Below, piece after piece: positions 24,456 through 36,582 of a stretch of DNA of 64,000 nt. The stretch comes from Psoroptes ovis (taxonomy: Eukaryota > Arthropoda > Arachnida > Sarcoptiformes > Psoroptidae). Positions within the stretch are counted from its first letter, which is position 1, and the number at the start of each line of letters is the position of its first letter. The position numbers and the translations under genes were made by a program. The notes beneath the pieces were generated by a model. The model made no database searches, was not told where the DNA came from, and saw only the letters and a list, made by a program, of their open reading frames with translations. The stretch covers positions 868,001-932,000 of the forward strand of contig PQWQ01000001.1 in assembly GCA_002943765.1 (NCBI GenBank), given 5' to 3'.

Positions 24456-26521
24456 TGTTTAGAACGCCTATTTGGTTTTCTATGTCAAATATGGTCGTTC
24501 ACATTTGACTCTTTTTCCATTCATTCATTCATTCATTTCATTTACTTTTACTTTCATTTTCATTTTTGAATGATTTGATTTGAATTTCATTTTTTTTTTT
24601 TCAATGAAAAATGTTCCATTGAAACATATATATATTGTTGAAGAAATGTAAGAAAAATTGAATGAAATTCAAATGATTCAAAAAGACATATTTTTTTCAT
24701 GATTCAAAAATGAAAAATGAAAATTTTGGCCAAAATTTTTTCTGTTTTTTTTTCGAATCAAAAACATAAAACAAATCCAAACAAGTTCCCCTTCCTATTT
24801 GTTCCTGAAACATATTCATATGTTTGTCTGTTTATTCGTTGATTTGTTTATTTGTTTGTCTGTTTATTTGTTTGTTGAGACACATTGAAAAAGTCTACAC
24901 GAACAAATACAATAAAGGACAACGACGACAGCAACAGCATACGAAACAGCATTCAACAGAAAGGAAGATATTTATGAATGAATGAATGAATTTGAAAAAA
25001 ATATTTAAAATATTTTTCAATGTTGATATTTGTTTATTTATTCATTAGTGTTTCTGGAACATAATAAACAAACAAACAAACAAATGAAATGTAATGAAAC
25101 AAATTTCGTTTGAATTTTAAGTTTTTCCATCAAATAATTCATTCAATTCATTTGTCTGATTGGTTTCTCTTCAGTTTGAAAGTGAAATTTTCGTAGAAAA
25201 ATGATTTCAAACTCTTTGCGATTAACGAAATATGCATTCAATTGCTTCCTACCGAATGTATGTATGTATGTGGATGATCGGAACAAAAAAAAATTTGAAA
25301 ATTTGAAAATGAAATGAAATGAACGGAGAAAATCCAGGATATATTTTAGACAAATTTTTTTTTGTTGTTGTTCGTATTTCTCCATAGATCAACAACACGC
25401 GTTTTTGATCTCAATTTGAATTTTGAGTCCAAAGTAAAAAATAAATGAAAATGAAAAACACGCGTTCTGTTTCTCTGTTTGAATCAATTTTTCTTGGCTG
25501 TTTTCGTTTTTGATTTTTTTTTTTTTGAATTTTTTGTATGGTCTAAACGGTAAATGTGATACTAATGGCTAATAACAACATACAAACATACACTGAAACA
25601 CGCGCGTACACATTCATACAAACATACATTCACACATTATTACAATCAAACGACGATACATCAAAACGATACGTTTTGAAAACACTATTATCATCACCTA
25701 AAGTTTACTAAACGTTACTCTGACTTTCGTTATTATTATTATTAATATCGTTTTGATGTAGGTATATGATATTTATGCATAAAATTATTGAAAATTTATT
25801 CAAATTTCAAATTGAAAATTTCAAAAATCGCTTTGTATATTCTTCGTGTGTTGTTGTTGTTGAAAGAATGTGTAAAATATTCGTAAAGAATCCATGAATC
25901 CAATGAGGAGCACGATATAGAATCGGCGATAATCATCGACCAAGAACCGCTACGAGTCTTACGAAAGAATCTTCGTGATACATTACATTCGGTAGTGCGA
26001 CTGTCCGAAGAAGAACAGAAATGATTCTGAATTTGTAATTTTGAATGTGTATGAATTTCTTCTGGTGTTTTTTACACATGAAAAAAATATTCAAAGTGTT
26101 CTTCTTCAATTTATCTATTTGTTTGTTTGTAAGGTTCTCAAACCATTTAAAATATCAAATTTTCAGCTATGTGTTTGCATGTGCATTTGATATGTGTTGT
26201 TTTTTTTTTTTTTTGATGCTGCTTGTGTTCTATATCGATTCATAGTTTAATCATCGTTTAAATACAATGTGTGATATATTAGAAATTTTAGATTTGTTAT
26301 ATTTTTATTAGATTTTCTATATAAAATTAAACATAGAAAATTGAAATCATATATGTGTTCCTGGTTTTGATATTTGTTATATATTTACGTTTATGATAAT
26401 CACATTCAACATAACACGCATATACCAAACATTGATGATATATACATGCAATTTTTTTTTTGCCATCCATAATAATATTATCATTTAAAATACATACGAT
26501 AATCGGCTGTTCATCATAATC

Positions 26522-26582
26522 ATCGTATATCGTTCATCGTTCGTTCATCGTTCGTTCATCGTTCATCGTCATCGTCATCATC
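26522..26582. repeat. CATCGTTCGTT tandem repeat
   Basis: Units of TCATCGT and TCGTTCATCGT repeat head to tail and decay into CATCGT and CATCAT. This lies about 0.8 kb upstream of the distal E75 coding exon. Confidence 0.75.
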
Positions 26583-27397
26583 AGTATTGTATATTCATTA
26601 TTCATTGTTGCCGTTTGTTGTCATCAACATCATCATCAATTCACCAAATAATAACAATAATCGACATAAGCATCATCAGTATAAGCATTTATTTTAGGAT
26701 CATCATTCATTCATTAGTATCATTCATTATTGAATAAATAAACAATCAGACAACAAATGAACGACAACATCATCAACATCGAACCAATAAATTTATTTAT
26801 TTATAATTTCATTTTTCTTTATGTTTGAATGTGATATATTTGTATCAATTTTTTCAACAAAAACCAAACCAAATCAAAAAAGAAATGAATCGACCAATTG
26901 ATTAATCAACACAATAAATGAATGAATTTACTTTGAAATTTTTTTTTTCGAAAATTCTTTTTGATAATTCTTTTTGAATATTCAATTTGTAATGTGTTCA
27001 TCGCCATCATCATCATCATCATCGATTACATCAATCTTATAAGCCATCACCATCATCATCAACCATAAACACCATTTTGCCCTCGAACACTGCATTTCGA
27101 TCCAATTGATCATATGAATTGTGTGCCTACCGGATTCCATCCACAAAAAATCTTTTGAATTTTCCATAAATTTCATCATTTAAATTTATCTGAACTATGA
27201 ATCAATTTTGAACATAGAAAAAGAGAGCCTAAAACTGAATAGAGTCAAATTGAATTTGATCATTATTTTTTTCGAGATTGAATTATAAGAATTCCAAGAA
27301 TTCTGAGAAAGGACTGAATAATTCAATGATAATTTGTTGATCAATTATTCATTTCAATCTAATTCAAGGTAAAACATCGCAGCCATAACTGATCCAA

Positions 27398-28100
27398 ATG
27401 ACTGTTCGAATGTTTTTAATCACGACAACAACAACAACAAAAACATCGCCATCAACAAACGGAATATCACCAATCATATCGATAGATTCACAGCAATTGA
27501 ATCAACATGATCAACAACAACTACCGCAACAGCAATTGAATCAAAATGCAATCAATATCGTTGATAATAATAATGATAATATCATTACAATTCAACCGCC
27601 GCCACAACAACAACAACAACAGCACCAGCAACCAACAAGAATTCCGGTTATAAAAACATTTGGTTTGATCACCAATAATACCGGAAAATCGGTAGAATCT
27701 ATGATTCATATTGATCATCAACAATTACAACATCAGCAACAACAACAAACTAATCAAGAATTATTGATAAAAATGACCGGTGAAACTAATGATAATAATC
27801 ATACGGCATCTAAAGTGTTTCATGATTCTGAAACACGTCTTAATAATGCTAATCATGATGATAATTCGGACAATATAACATCAATATTGGATCCATCACG
27901 ATCATTACAATTATCATTATCGCAATCGAATCCTTTGATGGACAATAAGCACCAACAGCAACAACATCAGGAACATCAGCAACAAGAACAACAATCATTA
28001 ATGATTATTACCGATAACAATGAAGATGATGATTACAATGGATCGTTACAGCAACATCAACAACTGCAACAACAAGGATCAACAAACAGCAATGATTATG
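27398..28100 (+). CDS. E75 nuclear receptor, distal alternative first coding exon
   Basis: The exon opens with an ATG at 27398, stays open for 234 codons and ends at the consensus donor G|GTGAGT in phase 1. Joined to the acceptor at 60640 it reads NSNDY-EFDGTTVLCRVC, exactly the reading frame needed for the E75 DNA-binding domain. The encoded A/B region is rich in Gln, Asn and His with a non-repetitive core (TRIPVIKTFGLITNNTGKSV). Insect E75 A-type first exons are also long, Gln/His-rich and spliced just before EFDGTTVLCRVC. Family role: nuclear receptor NR1D3, a heme-binding ecdysone-induced transcriptional repressor acting in moulting, oogenesis and circadian control. Assignment to E75 rests on phase, orientation, composition and position, not on domain homology in this exon. 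The neighbouring gene upstream is the sulfatase. Confidence 0.7.
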
Positions 28101-28498
28101 GTGAGTAGAACCGATTTTTTTCCGATTATTTCAAACGAAAAAACATTCTGGCTGTTCGAACGAGCTTCGCGGAGCTTCGAGAAGCTCAGTATGACACGAT
28201 GTAAACTTGAACTTCTTACGCGAAAGCTTTATGAGAAATTCCATCCAAATGTATACATTGAATAAAAGTGAAAATCTTTGTTTTCGAAAAATACTCGTAT
28301 ACCGAAAATGATAAAACCGGATTTATTTTCTTTATTTTTCTTTTTTCATAAACTGATCCGATCATGTGTTCCGTAATCTGTTTGATTTAGGTTTTTGTCA
28401 CACACACAGACACACACACATTTCATTGACTTTTCTGTGTGATTCAGAAAAATAATCCGGAACACTAAAATAATACATTGAATTGAATGAGTTGATTC

Positions 28499-28522
28499 AA
28501 AAAAAAAAAAAAAAAAAAAAAA
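28499..28522. repeat. Poly-A tract
   Basis: About 24 consecutive A residues inside the E75 intron, followed by an AGC repeat. No adjacent target-site duplication or coding remnant shows that it is a retrotransposon tail. Confidence 0.8.
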
Positions 28523-30813
28523 ACGAGCAGCAGCAGCAGAAAAAACGAGAAACAAGTCTTAAGTCGAATGATTACGAATGTTGTTGATTACTATTTGAAT
28601 GTTAATGAACATTTTTCCATAGATTCATTCACATTTATCTCTCTCTCTCTCTCTCTCCATCCATAAGCAATTTAAATCCACAGATTCGCAAATATCGACC
28701 AAGTTTTTTGTTGTTATCTTAGATTTATCGTAAATGAATTTTAGAAAGTAAATGATATGAACACTTCCTGTAACTTTGTTTATTTCGAAAAAAGTTGAGC
28801 GAAAATCATGATGATAATTTCGCTATTTCTTCAAGATCAAATTATGATAAATACATATCGATATCGATTTATCATAAATTGGCTTCGATCAATTATAGAT
28901 TTTATAGATTATCCTTCTTAAAGTGCTTTGAAAAAATCTACTTTGACCTAATTAATTTGTCTAAAATGAAAATCCTCTTGAATGTTTGCTTCACTGCATT
29001 AATTGTTGTTGTAAATTGTGTTGTTACAACAACAAGGAATTGACTTATTCCTTACCGATTCCCAGCGATTCCTCAATGCGGAAATTGATTCTCTGGTAAA
29101 ATTCTCGACGGAAAAATTTCCGCGCAATCAACCCCTCAATTTATAATGTTGCGATCAAAAATGTGTATAAAATAAACCCCTAAACCCCTATATTAATTTA
29201 ATGTATAATAATGTATCACCCAAATGATGATTATAATCAATCATTTATGAATATTTTGTGTCTTTCTTTTCCTATTCATTTATTCATTTGTATGTTTATT
29301 AGCTTTTAATGTGCCAAATTTTGACCTTTTGGCCAAAATATAACTTGTAAGAAAAAGAGATTGCTTCAAGAAATTGATTTGAATTTGAAAGAGTCGTACA
29401 TATCTTAGAAAACAAATATGATATAAATGTTAATGGTAAATGAATGTGAATATATGCTGATGATCATCCATCTTGAAGCATCATCATCATCATCATCATC
29501 ATCATTATTCAATCCAATGCAAGCAACAGCAGCAGCAGCAACAACAACAAACAAACAGTACAATTTTATAATATTAGCATACGGTTCATTCACATTTGAG
29601 TCGAGCTGAAAAATCATATCGAGAAGAAAAAAAAAATATGACACATGTGTTAACTAACACAGTGAGAGAGAGAGATACAGAAATGTGGATACAGATACAG
29701 ATAGAAATGGATAGATTGAGTCGAGAGTTCATCGACTTGTACATGTCGCCCTAATGTGTATGGCGATTTAATAATACAAGAGAGAGAGAAATAATTTCCA
29801 ACTCCAAGTCGAAACAATTTCAATCGAAATACTCCTAAATAAAATGAACAAAAAAAAAAAAACGGTTCAACATACAAAAAACATAGAAAAATATTGTTCA
29901 ACTTTGTGTGTATTTTTCACTCAAGGTTCATTGACATACTTGAAACACAAATCGAATATGATTTGAAGCAAACGAATACGAAATATTTGGCGTAATATAC
30001 AAGTTATATATCCGATCAACGAACATAGAGAGAGATTGACTAATACTAGAAGTGAATGATGATAATTTTTGTGTATAATTTTTACTGTATGTATAATCTT
30101 TCAATTTGAACAGTTTTTTTTTGTTTTTTGTTTTGTTTTGTTCAAATAACACAGATATACATGTGTTTATATTTCATGTATTGATATATATACATGAAAT
30201 ATATGTGAATTTTTCAAATGGCCAAATATTTGAAAAGAAAAATGGGAGCAAAAGTTGAACAAACTGTGTATGGAATGGCAACAAACTTTTGTTGTGTGTT
30301 TTAGTGGTAAACGATAACGACACTCTTTGTGTAATTGTTTGCTTGTGTTTGTTATAAACTTACGCAGCAAAAGTACAGTTATATATGTGTACAATGAACG
30401 AGCGTTGATGATGATACATTAAATCATCATAAGTATTGATTGAATAAGTCAGTCAAATCATACAGAAGAAACATCCAAAAATTTTTTTTTTTTTTTTGTT
30501 TTTTGGTGTATTTTTTTTTTTGGTTATTTGGGTTTTTATATATGTGCCCAAAGCGAAGAGGTTACCACCATCGAATTGTACATTAACTTTGGTAGATTTT
30601 TTTCCGAAAAATTTTTGGAAAAAATTTTCGATCGGTTAAAGGCCACAATAATCTCCATACGCATGTCGTACAAAATTTTTTTTTCCTAAGAAAATAATAC
30701 GTTTTAATGATAATAAAACATGCGCATCTTTTGGACATCTTTTGAAAATCTTTACCTCAAATGTATTTTACAATGAGAATTCTCTCGAAGAATTTCTCAA
30801 ATAGAGATGAGAA

Positions 30814-30854
30814 GATAAGGAATTTCCAAAAGAGTCTTCGGGAAATTCCTTATC
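30814..30854. repeat. Perfect 14-bp inverted repeat with 13-nt loop
   Basis: GATAAGGAATTTCC at 30814-30827 is the exact reverse complement of GGAAATTCCTTATC at 30841-30854. The 13 bases between would form the loop. The surrounding 130 bp are GC-richer than the intron average. It could be a cruciform, a small RNA hairpin or a mobile-element end; nothing seen decides among these. Confidence 0.75.
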
Positions 30855-33800
30855 ACGAGCGGAATTCAGGCTTAAGTTCAAAGAAACGCAACATAAGAAA
30901 AGCCTTATTGTAGAAGTCGCTCCGAAAGCCTTGTTCCTTGTCTCAGATAATGTATGAATTCAAATTAAATCAAATCGAATCAGATCGAAACGATTAATGA
31001 ATACAATTAACAATTTTGATTTCGATTCAATTCGATCCAAATGATTCAAATTTGATCTTAATGATCCGAATAAAATCGAATTCGTAACAATTTTCTCTCG
31101 ATTTCATTTCCAATCATTTACAATCGTCGAGCCAAAAAAAAAACTGTGTTAATTTATTATTTTAGGAGAAATAACGAACGATTGAGTGAAATTTACGGAA
31201 AGTAAATTAATTAAGTAAAATAAACAAACAAACAAACAAAAGCAAAGCGAGAAAAAAAACTTGGTACAATTTCAATTATAAATTTTAACCTACACATGAA
31301 TGAATAGACACACACACACACACACACAAACAATTAATATTATCTTTAAATTGATTGATTTAAATCTTTACAAACAAAGCAAAGCAAGCAAACAACAGAC
31401 GATTTAATTTTTCAATGTGTTTTTTTTGTCTTTTTCTATGTTTCATTTCATTTCTCTCGATCGATCGATTGAAACATGAAGAAATACAAAAAAAAAAAAA
31501 AAAAAATTTGTTGACACACACACACACAAAAGGTGAATGAACTTTGATTTGATTCAAAAATGAATGAAAGGAATGAAAAATGATTTCTTATTTGAAGTCA
31601 TACATACATACAAATGCATTGCATACGCATGATATACATTGAGATATTGCATCGACATGTGTAACAATTTCTTATATATATATTTTCCATATCTTCTTCA
31701 ACTTTTTTGAAAGAAGAAAGATTTTCTCGGTCAAATTTTTTCTGCTTAATTCATTTGAAACGATATATTCTTCCGAAGTGATGATGAGCATGCGTTCGGT
31801 TTTGAAATATTTCAATGATTAATATCAGTTTTTATTCTCGTAATTTAATGGTAATTCATTAAATCAAATCAGTAATTAATCAAATTTTTTTCTTTGAATC
31901 CAAAATTCAATTTCAATTCATTTGGATCGAAATTTGATTGATTATGTTTGAACCAATTAGAAATGAAAATTATTGCCATTATTGTGTGATCATTCGGAAA
32001 ACTATTGAAGCATTATTACAATTACAATTAACATTCATCGAATTGGTCAAATTGTTCAATCGTTGAAATCAAATTTGATTAATTAAATTTGAATTAGCCG
32101 AATTGTTGAATGATTGTATCCAAATGAATTTGAATCAAATCAATGAGTCATTGAAAATGATTCAATTCAAATTAATTAATTTCTCTTTGATTATTTCAAT
32201 CAAGATCAATGATCTATGATCATTGAAATGTTGATTGTCAAATGACTCGTAGATGGAGAAGAAAAAGAAATAAAAATTTGATAATTTTTCCATGATCAAT
32301 TTTTTCCATGATCCATGAATTGATCATTAATAATGATAATGATAATTATGTATTGAAATGTATTGAAAAATGTATTTTAAAAAATGTATTAATAATAATG
32401 ATAATCAAGCAATAATCAAGCCATAATCACATAATCATTAATCACACACAAATGTTGAACAAAAGTCGGTGAATGATCACAAATGACCGCCAATTTTTCA
32501 TCGAGAAAAAAGAGAGAGAAAATCATAAAATTTTGATGGTCTTTTCCTATTTCCAATAGCATAGATACCAAGTGGCATAGTTTTTGTATGTAATTTTTGC
32601 ATTTCTGTACAATCCACTTGTACATTGAATATATCATCATCATCATCATCATCATCATTGAATTCAATCAAAAGCAATGGAAAAAGCATCTCTTTTTGTG
32701 TTTGAATAAATCTTTTTCATTTCCGTTATTTCTCTTCGATTTTTCTGTTCCTGCCACAATTTTTCAATTTTTTTTCCTCGGCGATTATCTTGTGATTGAA
32801 TGATGAATGGTCAAATAACTGATCTGTGGATCAATGTTCTTTGTGTTATCTCTGTGTGCTGATATCTTTGATATCGCTGATCTTGGCGATCGCTTATGAT
32901 GGTGTCCGTGGTATTCTTGAAATCATTGACGTCATCAGCGTCATTGACTTCGTTTATCGTGGTCCAAAAGGCGCCAAATTCTACTGAGATTCTCTTCAAT
33001 TCTCCAAGGTATCCCAAGGAAATTGACCAAATTCAAATCCAAAAGATTCAAATCAAAATTTCCACGATTCAAAATAAAAAAACAATTAATCAAAATATTT
33101 GAATTTTATTTTGAAAAAAAATTTTAACAAAGTAACCAATTGTGTTGTAAAACAAAGGCCATTGTTGGCTGCCGCTTTGGCTGTTGATGTTGATGCTGTG
33201 TTTGCACAGTTATGATGATTGAAAATGTTGTATGTATGGGCCAAAAATGTAGTACAAAAGTACAATGATCTTTAATCAGGTCAAGCAACACACTCACTCA
33301 AATATATATCAATGAATGAATGGATAGAGCATTGATACAAATACGCAAACACACACATTGATATATAACGACAAACAAGTGCTTCTCGAGCACAAGTTTA
33401 GGCTGTGTAAAAGCGAGCGAAATTCAAATATATTCATTGAAGAATATTCTTCGCGTTCGTCAATGCATATTTCACAGAATTCAAAGAATTTCAATTGAAA
33501 ATTTTCAAAGAATTTCAAGCTTCAAGCACTGATATTAATAACGATATTTGTATGCCAATGACCGGGAATAACATTTTATGCCAAATGGTTTCATGTAAGG
33601 CGCAATATACTACATCAAATATATCCTCCTACACACACATGTAAACATTGAGTTTATTTCTGTTCAAAGAATTTGCAAAAAAGAAAAAATAAAAATTGGG
33701 TCATTGATTGACCAAAGAAACATTGATTCTTGTATATGCTGTCTGTATACAGTGTCAATATACAGGCAATAATATATTGCAGCATATATAGCATTCGTTG

Positions 33801-35237
33801 GTGACATCAACACAATCAAACAGCGAGCAATGAATTCCCTTTTGAATTAAAAATTTTTTGAATGAAAACATCTAAAAACGAATCGAAGAATCGCAAATTT
33901 CCCTCATTGAAAATTCCTTTTAATTAGTCAATTTATTGATTAATCAATTAATAAATCGATTAATTATTATCAATACTTAATGAATGGGAAACAAACAATA
34001 TGAATTAATTTTGAAATCCTTTTTTGTAATCGCAATTTGAAAATTTTTAAAAATTTCCTTGTTGCAATTTGTTCTGTTCAGCTGTCGTTCAAATTATGAA
34101 TGAAATTCTTATATGTACGGGTTCATTGAATATTCTTATTCTTATTCTCAATTTAAGAATGTAGGTCTTTGCTGGTCGCTGCCCTTTTGATCTAGAATTT
34201 CTTAAATAGTTTCTTTCTTTCGTTTCTAGTTGATAGTTTATTGAATGATTTCATCATTATTATTATTATCAGTATTTGTTATTATTATTATTATTTACAA
34301 GAGTTCTCAGTTTTTTTTGAGTTGAAACTAACACCACGTTAATTATTATCTAAAATAATTATTAATTCAAACATTGATTTGGGCGTCGATTTGATTGTTT
34401 TGCTGCCGATTGTTATTGTTATTATTTGCTTTTGTTTATTATTTCTGATTGATCGATTGATACACTTTTATTGATACTCATGATTCATTCATCGATTGAT
34501 TGATTCATTGATTAAGTTATTTTAATTTATTTTGATTTACTCTTGTTTCATTTATTATTATTATTATTATTTGATTTACTCACGTTTTAATTTCTTTATT
34601 ATTATTATTATTATTTTTCTCAAGATACAAATAATGATAATAACGATAATAATAATGATTTCCTTGTTTATCAATTAGTTAGTTTAGTTGAATTGTGATT
34701 AATTATAAGTAGAGAAATAATGAAGAAATTTTAATTGAAAATTTTTGAAAATTTCAAAGACTCTACAAACGACTGAAACAAATGTTTCTTATTCAGAACA
34801 ATTAACCCTTTCTTTAATCGACTTTTTTTTCTAATTCCTGGTCTGTACAACAATAGACATTAGACCTTAGATTATATAATGGATTAGATAATCTAAGATC
34901 GTTGAATCTCAATGATCTTGTATTGATTTTTTCGGATACTTTTGGTTGATGTAAATACATGAAATGTAAATGAATTGGTTTTTGGCTCCTTTAATTAATT
35001 ACCAATTTGGTGATTATAATAATTAATGATTTGAATTTCGAATATTTTTAATTATTCGAAACGAATTTGATTCGAATTCAAAGGATGTTGAATTCACTGA
35101 TAATTCATTATTACTTTAAAAAGTTTAACATCAGCAGCATCATCATCAACAACAACAATGATGATGATGATAAAGATGAAAATGTTGATCATCATCATCA
35201 TCATTAATATCAGGTCAAGCGTTCAATGTGTAATATC

Positions 35238-35250
35238 AGGTCAATGAACT
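35238..35250. promoter_or_regulatory. Perfect ecdysone response element (IR1) in the E75 intron
   Basis: AGGTCAATGAACT matches all 13 positions of the EcR-USP consensus RGKTCANTGAMCY, an inverted repeat with a one-base spacer. It lies 7.1 kb downstream of the distal first exon. A second AGGTCA half-site sits about 25 bp upstream, also after ATATC. E75 is a classical primary target of the ecdysone receptor, so a site here is biologically coherent. Binding is inferred, not shown. Confidence 0.6.
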
Positions 35251-36537
35251 CTTGCCAATATCATTTCAATTTATATATATGAAATGAATTATCATGACTT
35301 TATTTCTTCTTCTTCTTTTCACTACACACATTACATCCTTAACATACATTTATATATATATATTAAAAAATATTACAATCATATTGTTTGTTTAAAAAAG
35401 ATTATTGTTTATTATTATTATTATTATTATCAATAATACGTACAATGTTACCATTGAATATTCTATGACATCATAGTGAATAATGAGGATCGAAATTGAA
35501 CCAAAAGTTGCACACAAATATGCACACACATCTATTACTGTAAATATTGCAATATATATGTGAACAATTAAAAGATGCTAAAATTTGTGTGGTGTTCCTT
35601 TCTTCTTTTTTTAATATTGTTTCTTGTTGTTGTTGTTGCCGATGTTTTGAATGTAGGACAAAAGGCGTATGTTACGGGTTATGTATGATTGAATATCGTA
35701 AATATCTTTATCTGTGTATGTATTAAATGATAATATTTTGTATCATTTGTATATGTGTATGTGTGTATGTATGTGATATAAAAATGTTACCATAAGATAC
35801 AGGAAGAAGATAATTTTTTAAAAATGTATTTTAATACGTATAATTGTATATCGAGCATTATGTTTTCATACATAATCTTTGGATATATACTAAGCAGAAA
35901 TGTATTTGCTTTCAGCAGATGATGAAATCGTAGTTGCACTTGCAAGTAAAAAGTTGCTGATAACGTCAAAGCACAAAATTGCTGCTCGATAGCTTAATAA
36001 TTACTAAATAAATAATTATCGCGCGTAATTAATAGTGAAAAATTTAAATTTTTTATGATTTAATTTCGCACCGATAGATGTCGGTAAATGTATTCGAATT
36101 TTCTTGAAAAATTCTTACAATCTTTCGCTGATAGATGGCGTTTTTAGTTTTTAAATTTGAATTTGAAAAATTTTTTGAAAACAAACAAATGTTATCCCAT
36201 TATTCAATCATTTATTTGAAATTATTTCGCATTATTTTAGTACAATTTTTCACCAGTTTTATCAATCAATTCTATCATCATACCACCAATCATTAGACAC
36301 CAAACAAAATTGGTTTTGATTGATGATTGAATTTGATAGGTGGTAACCTTGACAGTAAATATATAAAAATAGAATTTCAAACTTGAAGTGAAAATGATTT
36401 CATTTCAAAAAAAAAAATTATAAAACAAAACAAAAACGAATGATGTAAATAAATTGATATAAAAAAACAAAACAAGATAAATAAACAAAATGAAATAATC
36501 AAAGATTAATGAACTGTATTTGTGATGTGTGCAACGA

Positions 36538-36543
36538 TGATGT

Positions 36544-36579
<36 letters not shown>

Positions 36580-36582
36580 GGG
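36538..36582. repeat. (GAT)n microsatellite
   Basis: About fourteen ATG/GAT trinucleotides in a row in the E75 intron. Confidence 0.9.

Larger units (their letters stand above)
22599..27397. other. Intergenic region between the arylsulfatase and E75; contains the E75 upstream region
   Basis: No gene is recognisable across these 4.8 kb. Repeats include (TAA)n then (CAT)n at 24390-24455 and a tandem CATCGTTCGTT-type array near 26522-26580. A GC-richer open island without an ATG spans 25887-26024. The 5' UTR and distal promoter of E75 should lie toward 27397, and small upstream exons could be hidden here. Confidence 0.6.

Noticed and set aside
30478..30525. T-rich runs as a possible retrotransposon tail
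   Set aside because: No adjacent reverse transcriptase remnant, promoter or target-site duplication could be seen; homopolymers are common across this window.
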